Origin: Linnemannia hyalina | Lineage: Eukaryota > Mortierellomycota > Mortierellomycetes > Mortierellales > Mortierellaceae | NCBI GenBank assembly: GCA_019671135.1 | Contig: JAHRHY010000005.1 | Location: forward strand, 2,404,001 to 2,468,000 | DNA: 64,000 nt | Direction of reading: 5' to 3' | In this document: piece by piece, positions 22,916 to 32,201 of the stretch | Position numbering within the stretch: the stretch's first letter is position 1 | Layout of the letters: each line of letters starts with the position of its first letter | Program-made: the position numbers and the translations under genes | Notes under the pieces: model-generated | The model's input: only the letters and a program-made list of their open reading frames with translations | Told to the model about the DNA's origin: nothing | The model's database searches: none

Positions 22916-23329
22916 TCAATCACTGGGTCCCGTTTTAACAGCCGCCTTAGTCATCTCACTCGGCCTCATCCCCACATCATGCAACCTCAACAACTCTTCA
23001 TGCCTTTTCCGCCTGTCCTCCCGTTCGCTCGCCGCAACCAAACCCTCCCTCCTCAATTTCTCCGCTTGCCGTTGAATCCGCCTTTCCTTTGCCCCTGCCG
23101 CGACCACAGCCTGTTGCACGAGTTGTGCCGCGTGGTTTACTCGACGCTTTTCGCGACGTTGCTCTGCTAAGAAGTGTTGGCGTTCGAGAAGTCCTCTGTG
23201 TTTGATTTGGCGGAGCTCTTTGGCGCGGGCGGCTTGTAGTTGTTGTCTCTTGAGGAGCTCATTGTGTTGTTGTTGGCGTTTCGCGATGCGCTCGAGGCGG
23301 GCGGCTGGTGTCCTGCTGACAATCGCCAT
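22916..23329 (-). CDS. Small basic coiled-coil protein, tandem copy 2
   Basis: 137 residues, ATG at 23329, with the same M-A-I-V-S-R-T start and K-T-G-P-S-D end as the copy at 20262-20672. The two differ by scattered substitutions and by one residue in length near the C-terminus, keeping charge and helix pattern, which suggests both have been under selection. The longer open frame upstream (to 23542) is leader sequence that is not conserved in frame with copy 1. Function unknown. Confidence 0.7.
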   Translation of the reverse strand: MAIVSRTPAARLERIAKRQQQHNELLKRQQLQAARAKELRQIKHRGLLERQHFLAEQRREKRRVNHAAQLVQQAVVAAGAKERRIQRQAEKLRREGLVAASEREDRRKRHEELLRLHDVGMRPSEMTKAAVKTGPSD

Positions 23330-24057
23330 TATGCGTGTATGTTGAAGTATGTGTGTTTTATGTTTGTGTTTCCAAAGTGAGAAGAGAGGGGGAATTCGAA
23401 GGGGAGAGGTGATGAGTTGGGTAGTGGTGTCGAATAGGGATGAATGTTTGTGTGTGGAGTAGAGAGAGGGATGGTAATGAGGTGAGAGAATAAACAGCGT
23501 GTGAATGGACGTCCAAAGGCATAAGACAAAGGCGACCACCAATTAGAGAGGGTTCAACCCAGATGTTCAATTACATATATCAATTTTGATGCCGACTTTC
23601 AATGTAACTGTTGATGCTGCTTATGACCTGTGATTGCTGTTGCTCAGAACCGTGTTCGTCCCTAATGTAGTAGTTCCACTACTCAACCTCTAATTGTTGT
23701 AATTGTTGAAGGAATGAGGAAAATGGGAAAGTGTGGTAGAGAATGGGACGAAAGAAAAACAAAAGAATGGAGATGAGACGAGGGGTCATGCGCCTTTTTT
23801 TGCTTTTCAGGGGAATAAAGCACTTTTCTGTACTTTCTCTCTCCCTCTGAATTTTTTTTCTTACTGCTCGACTGGAAAGCTCTAGTAACAAAAGTGTAGG
23901 ATGTAAACAAACAAACATTGCCAATAGATCATCACTGCCATTCTTTTTTATTTGTGTATGTGTGAGTGCTGGTGGCCATGTATGCATGCATGATATGACC
24001 TTCGGCCTGCAAACAATCGATTGCCTCCCACTCGCCACCTTTTTAATCCAACTCTTC
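23330..24057. other. 5' region of coiled-coil copy 2; end of duplication
   Basis: Similarity to copy 1 runs to about 23,635. A short block at 23,640-23,667 (CTCAGAACCGTGTTCGTCCC) matches 21,262-21,281 inside the retroelement side of copy 1, so the duplication junction is shuffled. Confidence 0.5.
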
Positions 24058-25248
24058 CTAAGCAATGACTGCTCCTGGTAGTGGTGGTGCATCGTGGTGC
24101 TGTCGATTCTGTCGCTGTGCTTCATAAGCAGCCTTCCCAGCTGACGACAACGTATGGATCTCGATCTTGTTGAAACCCGCATGGTAGTCATCTTCGAAGA
24201 AATCTCCTCGTCCCTTGCGACCTCGCTTGCGTCGTGGGAGAGGGACGTAAACCTTGCTGAGCCTGCGGAGACCTCGCCAGTCGTATTGATCTTGTTGATT
24301 GTAGTGCTGTCCTAGGTGATCTTCTCCTTCAAAGCCAACTTCTTCGTCATCGTCGCTGTCTTCGATACCGTTTTGGTTGTTGTTGTCAATGTCAATGGTG
24401 GATTGAACCCAGTTCAGAGGTGCAGGGATGAGGGGTCGGTTATATCGGGGTAGGGCCTTGCTTGATTTCGATTCCTGTCCTGGCGATGGTCCCGGTTTAA
24501 TCAGCTCCGAATACGCCTCGTCCTTTTTTACAGATGGTTGTTGTTCTAATTTGTTCGACAGGAGTGCTTGTTGCAGTTGTTGTTGCTGCAGTTGTCGGCG
24601 CTCGACGATCTCTTGCTCTTGTTGCTTCCTCAATTTGTACAACTCCCAGAGTTCCCGTTTTTCACGATGCTGTCTCTTCTCCACCTCGGTTTGTTGTTGC
24701 GTCTGTTGCTGGTGCGGTTGAGTTTGTTGCTGATGCTGGTGTCTCTCGTTTGGCTGTATATGGTTCTTGGTCGACGGGATACGGCCCCAGAGCTCTTGCA
24801 CTGATAGTCCGACCAGTGCTCCCTGTTTCACGAGGCCCGAACGGTCATCCTGTTGAATCTCTCCCTCTCCCCCCGCCTGCGCCTTCTGTCCCCCACGCAA
24901 CAAAGCAGCCTGTCTCTGCCTCTCAATAGCAGCAGCTTGCTTCCGCTGATGCCTCTGTAACCACTCGAGCTCTTCCGCAAGCCGTTTCTCTTGCTGCGAC
25001 AACAGCTGTTGTTGTAGATGGTTCTGCTGTTGTAATTGATGGACCTGTCGTTGATGTTGGCGAAGGCGTTCAGTCTCGATATAGGGTTGGAGGTGTCGCA
25101 GAATAGCTTCTCGGGATCGATGGTCGTTGTCAGCTTGTCGCAGGTGCTTCCAGTATTCTTGTTCTTGTTGTTGCTGTTGTTGTTGTTGGGTGTGGTGGTG
25201 GTGATGGATGTTGTCATGTTTGTAGGTGTTGATGAGGATGCCCTCCAT
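24058..25248 (-). CDS. Poly-Gln/His coiled-coil protein with conserved basic C-terminal module (paralogue 2)
   Basis: 396 residues, intronless, ATG at 25248. The start M-E-G-I-L-I-N-T is followed by a His run and a Gln run, a long Gln/Arg/Glu coiled coil (about residues 30-125), a second Gln-rich helix (about 165-240), a Ser/Pro linker, an acidic stretch, and from about residue 334 the module P-R-R-K-R-G-R-K-G-R-G-D, D-Y-H-A-G, then S-S-x-x-K-A-A-x-E-A-Q. That module is shared with the gene at 12376-13119, although the coiled coils differ in length. Conservation of the C-terminus against free drift of the repeats marks it as the functional part. No known domain is recognised. The leader is CT-rich, as for other genes here. 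Confidence 0.7.
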   Translation of the reverse strand: MEGILINTYKHDNIHHHHHTQQQQQQQQEQEYWKHLRQADNDHRSREAILRHLQPYIETERLRQHQRQVHQLQQQNHLQQQLLSQQEKRLAEELEWLQRHQRKQAAAIERQRQAALLRGGQKAQAGGEGEIQQDDRSGLVKQGALVGLSVQELWGRIPSTKNHIQPNERHQHQQQTQPHQQQTQQQTEVEKRQHREKRELWELYKLRKQQEQEIVERRQLQQQQLQQALLSNKLEQQPSVKKDEAYSELIKPGPSPGQESKSSKALPRYNRPLIPAPLNWVQSTIDIDNNNQNGIEDSDDDEEVGFEGEDHLGQHYNQQDQYDWRGLRRLSKVYVPLPRRKRGRKGRGDFFEDDYHAGFNKIEIHTLSSAGKAAYEAQRQNRQHHDAPPLPGAVIA

Positions 25249-26993
25249 GATGACTCGGGTGACGGAGTGTTGTGGTTGGCGAGAGTGGGTCCTGAGTCAG
25301 ACCGAGGTGTCGAGTGTGCGAAAGAGTAGGGAGTGAAAAGGACGTGTTTGATGTGCGAAGAGAGTAGGATGTGATGGGCGCACAAGAAGAGAAAGAGAAA
25401 GAAAGAAAAGGAAGAAAGAAAAAGGCACAGGTGTGTGCATGCATTATATGTCTGTTTGTCCAATGGCGAGTGACAAGATGTATTGCCATCAACAAAAGGC
25501 GATGTCACGTTGGAAGCAAACAGAAAGCTGCTCCTTCTCTGTCTATCAGTCGCGTACAATTGGATTGACAGTTAGGCTCAGTCTTTTCTTTACCTCCACT
25601 TTTCTTCATACTCTCCCTCCGCCTTGAAAAGAGAAATCTTTTTCCTTGACCATAGAGCAAAGCACAGTCATTGTGGTTGTGCACCCTTTACCATCCAAAT
25701 CCACACCCCGAGCGCCAAAACAGAGGGAATAACCACATAATCACACCCCAATAACAAAAACAAAAAAGGCGTACCCAAAGCACATTAAACAAAAGTAAGG
25801 GATGAACAACGCGACACTGGGCTGCTGTGCACTTGTTTACTTCTCGGGATCATCCCTTTTTTCTTTGGATTTTTTGTACTGCACTATCTCTTTTTTTCGA
25901 TTTGCAGACTGATTGTCTGGTCATAAAGAAAAAGTAACACCGACTCGGTCCGAAAAAATATATAGAGAGGACGTTGAAAGAACAAAGTGCATGGCTTAAT
26001 CGATGAAGGCGGCCACTGCGGCGAGAGGAAAGAGCGTACTCGGCAACCACATCACCACGACACGTCCTGATAAAAGCAGATCCTGACAGCGGGAAACCGA
26101 TCCTTGACCATGTAGTCCGAAATCCAAGCTCTATCGCCATCTTTTGAGAGGACCGCCGCAAATCTGTGGTGACCATGTTGAGAGTGTTGTGGGACATGGT
26201 TCTGATAGCCTTCACCAGTCCACCCAAGGTGATTCGGACCGCCATGCATTAGTGCATTAAGCATGAATGAGAACAGGGAAGGGAAAGTGAGAGAGAGAAA
26301 AAGAAGGAAGGGACCGCCCGCCGCCCTCTTACTCCCCCCGATCACCTTTTTTCTTGTGATGATGGCAATAAGAAAGGGAAAACAAGCAAGGGCTCCACGA
26401 TAAACGGCGTTGATGGCGGTGGTTGCATGACCAAGAAGAACCAAAGACGCGCGATCTGGTGAAGACTCTCCTACTAATCCTAGGCGAACTGTGTGTTTTC
26501 AGGATAGGGGGCCTAATTTGTTTGTTGGCTGTGCAGGCAGGCAGACAGGCAGACGGGCAGGCAGACAGACAGACAGACAGACAGGCATGGGCAAGTGAGT
26601 GGTAATAAGCCAGGGACGATGTTAGAGTTGAAGCATACAATCCGTGTTTGTCCCCCTTTTCTATCTTTCAGTTCCGTCCAATGGTCTACACTCACTCTAC
26701 AGCTCGTTAGTTGAGCGCATGGTACATGCACTGCCACAAAATGTATTTTTAAAAATGCCGAAGTAGACACAGCCAAAATGACCGTCGTCCCTTCGGTCTT
26801 TCCTTTCTTCGGTCTTTCCTTTCTTCGGCCTTTCCTCTCTTCACTTCTCTTCCTCCAACACATTTCCTCTTTTCATTTCCTCTCTCTCTCTTTTCTCCTT
26901 TTTCATTCCCCTCTCCCTTCAACAAATCCCAATAACCTCAACAGGCTGGAAAGCAATTCTTACCTTCACACGGAAGCACACGAAAAAACAACC
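25249..26993. other. Long intergenic region
   Basis: A minus-strand open frame at 26245-25850 (131 codons) is the only candidate; its first 75 residues look protein-like but end in low complexity, and I do not recognise it. A GACA/GGCA microsatellite lies at about 26,534-26,590. The last 200 bp form the CT-rich leader of the P450 gene. Confidence 0.4.
26534..26590. repeat. GACA/GGCA microsatellite
   Basis: Imperfect four-base repeat of CAGG/CAGA units. Confidence 0.85.
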
Positions 26994-29083
26994 ATGACCA
27001 TCTCAGAAATCGCCCGCTTCGTGGCCCAGCACGCGACCCGCTCCAACAAACTCAAACTGTTCTTCACCCTCCTCGCTCTCCTCACCTACAAATACCGTTC
27101 CCACGCTATCGGAACCCGTCGACGACCTGACTTGAAGGAACCCAAGGGCACCGTCCCCTTCTTTGGACACATGTTCCTCATGGCATCCATGCCTAGCACG
27201 GACTTGTACGACTACTTTGAACGAACCTACCGTGAACTGGGACCTGTATGGTCCATCTCGCTGCCGGGGATCGGACGCATGATCCAGGGAGATACTCCTG
27301 AACTGCTCGAGCATGTTCTAAAGACCAACTTTTGGGCGTACCACAAGGGACCTCACTTTACTGGATCAATGGGCGATGTCTTTGGCAAAGGTAACCTTGA
27401 AGGAGATGTTATGACGGGCGTACGATACTTTGGGGGGTTTTTTCCCATCATGCAAATGTATCTTGATCTTAGTACTTTACAGCTCTGACCACTTTTCTGT
27501 TTACGCTGACCCCTTCTTGGCATGATCCTTTTTCTATCTCCGTCAAAAATAGGAATCCTCAGCGCCGACGGAGAGAGCTGGAAGTTCCAACGAAAACAGG
27601 CCACCCATCTCTTCAACGTCAGCGCCTTCCGAGAATACACTAGCGAGGTCTTTAACAAAGAGGCGGAAAAGGTACTCGACTATCTGGGCAAGGCGGCCGA
27701 TTCGGGTTCTGTTGTCGACTTTCATGCTATCATGCACGCCTTCACCCTCGATGTCTTTGGCAGGTAAGAACGAACGCCTTGTTCAATTTTTTCCTTTTTA
27801 CCTTATGACAAGCATTGCACGATGAAACTTAATTATACCTTTTTCACCCTCCGTGCCATAGCGTGTCATTTGGAGAGAGTTTTGGGTGCTTGGAGAACAT
27901 CGACGGCAGAGTCCCTTTTGCGGATGCAGTCGGAGACCTACTTGGGATCTGCTCACTGCGCCTCGTGGACCCACTCTGGAAGGTCCGAGAGGCCGTGACA
28001 TCTGTCGGGAAGAAGGCGCGAGAGCTAAAGTTTGTTATGAGGGAGCGTATTAGGACGATTGTGGAACGGCGCCGACGGGAGGGTCTTGGCGACAAAAAGG
28101 ATATGTTGCAGCTGTTGTTGGAGGCAACGGATGATGATGGCAACGCGCTGACGGAGGAGTACCTTGTCGATATCATTCTCACCTTCACGGTATGTTACAC
28201 GGAATGTAAGGGGTGGTGCCTACCCTTCTACGAGTGCACTGATAACTGACCTAAGAGGCATTTTTTTTCCTTTTCTCGATGCAGGTTGCAGGGCGGGATA
28301 CCATGGCACAATCGGTTGCGTGGATGATGTATTCGATGCTCCGAAACGAGACCGATCCGTCAGTGATGGAAAAGTTGGTCCGAGAAGTCGACGAGGTGCT
28401 TGGTGATAGCTTGCCTACCTATGAGACCCACAAGAAGCAAAAGTATGCCGAAGCATGGTAAGTCTCCTTGCGTTTGTGTTTCTCGTAACTTATGTCTCCT
28501 GCGTCCTTACGTTCATCCTCCGTGAACACTAACAAACACAAATTTATTTTTTGTTAACGGTCGTAGTTTCTTTGAGAGTAAGTACATGGATAACAAAAAA
28601 AAACGTGCTTGCTCGAGAGACATCAAACACGATACTCACCCATTTTCGTTTTATTCACCCCTCTCTTGCACTATAGCCCTGAGGATGTACCCTCCATTGC
28701 CACGCAACTTCAAGACATGCGTCCAAGACGACACCCTCCCGGACGGAACAAAGATCTACGCCGGAGAATTGTTCACCTGGTCCTCCTATGTCATGGGTCG
28801 ATCCGAACAACTCTGGGGTCCAGACGTCAAGGAATTTAAGCCGGACCGCTGGCTCGGTCGTGAGAAAGCATCGTCACTGAGCAAGTTCAGCTCGTTCCAT
28901 TTGGGTCCTCGTACTTGTGTAGGACAGGGGTTTGCTGTCTTGGAGGCATTGACGATTGTTGGGTTGGTGCTGCAGAAATTTGAGTTGAAGTTGGTGGAAC
29001 CCGGGAGGGTCCCTGAGTATGGACTTGGGACTACCTTGGCGATGCGGTATGGGTTGCCGGTCCGGGTGACCCGTCGGAATTGA
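26994..29083 (+). CDS. Cytochrome P450 A (CYP52/86-clan-like)
   Basis: Haem monooxygenase of the ER membrane. Six exons: 26994-27390, 27553-27763, 27862-28189, 28285-28457, 28567-28577 (11 nt) and 28677-29083, giving 508 residues, a normal P450 length. An N-terminal hydrophobic helix (about 22-36) is followed by a basic/Pro hinge. The oxygen-binding motif is A-G-R-D-T (314-318), E-T-L-R is 373-376, and the haem loop is F-H-L-G-P-R-T-C with Cys454. A-G-R-D-T and the haem loop form are typical of fungal and plant fatty-acid/alkane hydroxylases (CYP52, CYP86, CYP704), so omega-hydroxylation of fatty acids is a reasonable guess. The microexon encodes the Glu of E-x-x-R and the codon-splitting base after it. 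Paralogue at 37124-39379 in the same orientation. Confidence 0.9.
28567..28577 (+). other. 11-nt microexon of P450 A
   Basis: Flanked by TAG and GTAAGT. It encodes the end of Cys, then Phe-Phe-Glu and the first base of Thr; without it the E-T-L-R motif and the frame are lost. The paralogue has an 11-nt exon at the same place. Confidence 0.85.
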
Positions 29084-29661
29084 GGGGATGCTACTGCTAC
29101 TGCTGTTGATGCGTGAGAGAATGCAAGGGGGAGATGTGCTCTATAAAGAACAAACAAGGCCCGCTTACCTTGGCTTGCAATGTGTGTACGAACGTTGTAA
29201 AAGTTCGTTGGTGGATGTTTTTACGGATGATAGGTGGTTTGGTATATTAAGTAATGTCGATTGGATTGTTGCTGTTGTTGTTGTTGTTGTGGGAATGCAT
29301 GGTATGTCAATCGTGTGAACCTTTATCCATGTTTACGGTTCGATCGATTGTCAGATTAGTTGTCGGGTCCAGTGTGCTCACACTCCGTCCGTCGGAGCCG
29401 ATCGAAGGGGTCAATTGCACATCGACCCTTTGTCTCTTCTTGCTCCACAGGCTACAGGTGGGAAAATGGGCGCGTGCACTTTGTCATCGTTGTGGAGGGT
29501 GAAAGGGGAGGAATGAAAGCTCTTTTCCTTTTCACATCTTTCATTACCACTTCCACCAACTCAGAGCGAATCCACTACCTTCCTTCATTTTCTCCTCTCC
29601 TTGCCCTTGCTCTCGCTAATTAACACTAGTAACAACTACAACACAATCACATTCACCAACA
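29084..29661. other. Intergenic
   Basis: 3' end of P450 A with a short GTT repeat, then CT-rich leader of the SDR gene. Confidence 0.6.
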
Positions 29662-30930
29662 ATGCACGTCGAGAACAAGGTCGCCATCATCACCGGTGCC
29701 TCCTCTGGTACATCCCTCATGCATTCTCTCTGTCATTCATTCAACTCTCAGCTGCCAACTTGCACGCAATGGGAGTACTCATCATGAAAGTCAATGCATT
29801 CACTCACCCTGCCTTCCCTTCTTCTCCTGACACGACGACCCAGGCTTTGGCAAGGCTCTGGCCGAGCGTCTGGTCGGCAAGGGGTAAGTCTGCCCCTTGG
29901 AGAAAATCGTTCACCCAATACTAAGAGAGAATCACTTCGTAAAGTAAACACATACATGCACCCATAGTAAATGTTATGCTGACCAACTCTGCTTCTCATT
30001 CTCCTTGTCTGCACTACTTTATTTGCAATTAGTGCAAAGGTCATCCTCGCCGATATCGATATCAAGGATGGTGAACGTCTCGCCAATGAGCTGAACTACG
30101 GGTAAGGGCCCGTCTTTCTTGCACCAGTAACTGAGAAATAATTTTGCCCTTCCATTTACTAACCGCAAACACACTTTTTCCTCACCCTCTCTTTTCATTG
30201 TGTCCATTGACATGCATGAACACAGAAAGGAGAACAAGGTCGCATACTTTGTCCAGTGCGATGTAACAAACTACGACCACCAGGCGAACATGTTCAAGGC
30301 AGCCAAGACCCATTTCGGCGGCGTCGATATCGTGATCAACAATGCAGGAATTGCAGAACGCACCCCTCTCTGGGAGGATGACACCGGATTCTGGAAGAAA
30401 GTGATCGATATCGACCTGACTGCTGTCGTTGAGGGAACTCGTCTGGGTATTCAGGTCTTGAGAGAGCAAGGACGCGGTGGAGTCATTGTCAACACTGCTT
30501 CATTGGCTGGATTGTACCCACAGCCATTGACACCCGTCTACTCTGCTGCCAAGTTTGGTGTTATTGGTTTGACTCGGTCCTGCAAGGAGCTTGGAGATGG
30601 TATCCGTGTTAACGCCGTTGCCCCCAGGTATGCATATAGCAAATGGGTGAAAATGGAGGGTACTATTGTTTGTTTTGATGTGCATGAATGTCGCCCTCTA
30701 ACGTGACACCTTTACCTTCCCACAATAGTTTCTCGGAGACAAAGATTATTGACGGGATCAAGGAGTTGATTTTGACCATGGGCACCCTGGTCCCTGTTGA
30801 GCAAGTTATTGACGCGTTCATGCTGTTGATCGAGGATGACTCTTACAACGGTGATGTTGCTCGAATTACGTCCCAGTACGGGATCTCTGTCATCGGTCGC
30901 ACCCCAAAGCCCTCCAAGGCCAAGCTGTAA
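29662..30930 (+). CDS. Short-chain dehydrogenase, 15-hydroxyprostaglandin dehydrogenase (NAD+)-like
   Basis: Classical SDR oxidoreductase of 252 residues. Exons 29662-29707, 29844-29883, 30033-30101, 30226-30627 and 30729-30930. The first exon encodes only M-H-V-E-N-K-V-A-I-I-T-G-A-S-S, so the nucleotide-binding T-G-x-x-x-G-x-G is split by intron 1. N-N-A-G follows, and the catalytic residues are Ser144, Tyr157 and Lys161. The M-H-V-x-x-K-V-A start and the C-terminal L-I-E-D-D-x-x-N-G-x-x-x-(K/R)-I-T-S pattern match animal HPGD, which oxidises the 15-hydroxyl of prostaglandins and other oxylipins. In a fungus the natural substrate is unknown; a hydroxy fatty acid made by the neighbouring P450s is an inference from position. 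Confidence 0.88.
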
Positions 30931-32201
30931 AGGATGGAATAAACAAGCATTGGTAGTTATTGTGCGATTTTGTCTTGCTTAAGATTTGCGTTGGAATACA
31001 AGAGCGGATTGAGAATACACGAAGAGAAAGAGGGGAGAAAGGGGTAATGCCTTTTCAGTTGGTGTTCACCATCATGCTCTATCATATTGGCAGTGCTAGA
31101 GAAGGGAGAGGAAGGCGAGGACACAACCTCTGACCATGCGCCAACAATAACAAACAAACACACAAATGAAAGGGAAAGAGAGAGCAGGAGTCGAGGATTC
31201 GAGTCTCCTTCCATCCCCCTCTTTCATTTTCCCCTTCATCCTCCTTTTCTGCTTCTTTTTTGTTTTCTTCGCCTCTATCAGATCCCTTTTTCGAATCGCC
31301 ATCACTTTTCTCATTCCATCTCGGTGTTCATTGCATTGCAATCATTGCGCTCTTCTGGGTCCATCCTCTCGGAATCAGTCCCATGGACAACACCTGCAAC
31401 AACAACACCAACACCGCCAACGACGACAGCTTTAGAAACAGAAAACAACACAAATACATACACTCATACACAAATACATACATACACACATACACACATA
31501 CACACACGCTTGCTACTCTGTCACTTCGACAACTTTTCCTCTCCAAAACCAAAAAAAAAGACTTTCTCCCTCGACCAGTCTCTGCTCCAACAGAAGAATA
31601 AAAAATATCAACCATCAACTCAAAAAGTACGTTGGATAAATACACCATCTTCGCCAGACAAATAGCAAGTGCTGCTCAGACAGACCCCTACTCTCGCCTA
31701 TCTCTCCTATAAAAGTTTACAACTTTCCATACCAATTACATTCAAAGACCCACCTCCCCTGATCGGTCGAACCACAAACTGTAGCAAAAAAACAATCGTC
31801 TCTCAAGTACGTTGTCATCAAGCACATTGCAAGTGGCGCCATACAAGGACAGCTACTCACCCACATCATCTTTCCTCTTATAGACAATCTACAGCATCCA
31901 GCAGCGCCATAGCCCACACATCGCCAACACTCAAACCAATTAAAAAAAAACGCAAGTACACTGCAAATGCACGGTACCACTTGGGACTGTAGAAAACATA
32001 TCGAAAGGCAAGAAAATTAACCAATGTTGTTTTTCCTCGCTTCCACAGCTGTTCTTGGCCACCTTCAAAAGCGCACACTCAAACATCAAAGGTAAACACA
32101 TGCTACATCAAATCGTCAAAAGACTGATACTTTTTGTTAAAAAGATGCAATCGCTAACGGCACTCACTATTGCTCATATCGACACTGCTAGTACTCTCAC
32201 C
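30931..32201. other. 5' region of truncated NLR gene, duplicated
   Basis: From about 31,320 to the ATG this matches 58,236-59,019 upstream of the full NLR gene in ordered blocks, including a CA/TACA-rich microsatellite (about 31,450-31,510) and GTACGT sites that look like 5'-UTR intron donors. Promoter and leader were therefore copied with the coding part. Confidence 0.65.
30938..30943 (+). terminator. Polyadenylation signal of SDR gene
   Basis: AATAAA begins 8 bp after the SDR stop codon, unusually close. Confidence 0.5.

Noticed and set aside
25850..26245. 131-codon minus-strand ORF
   Set aside because: The first part looks protein-like but no family is recognised and the second half is low complexity; mentioned only in the intergenic entry.
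32055..32201. Upstream in-frame ATGs of the truncated NLR gene as translation start
   Set aside because: The paralogue at 59020 has a stop codon just upstream of M-S-D-H-P in the homologous leader, and the segment contains likely 5'-UTR intron signals.
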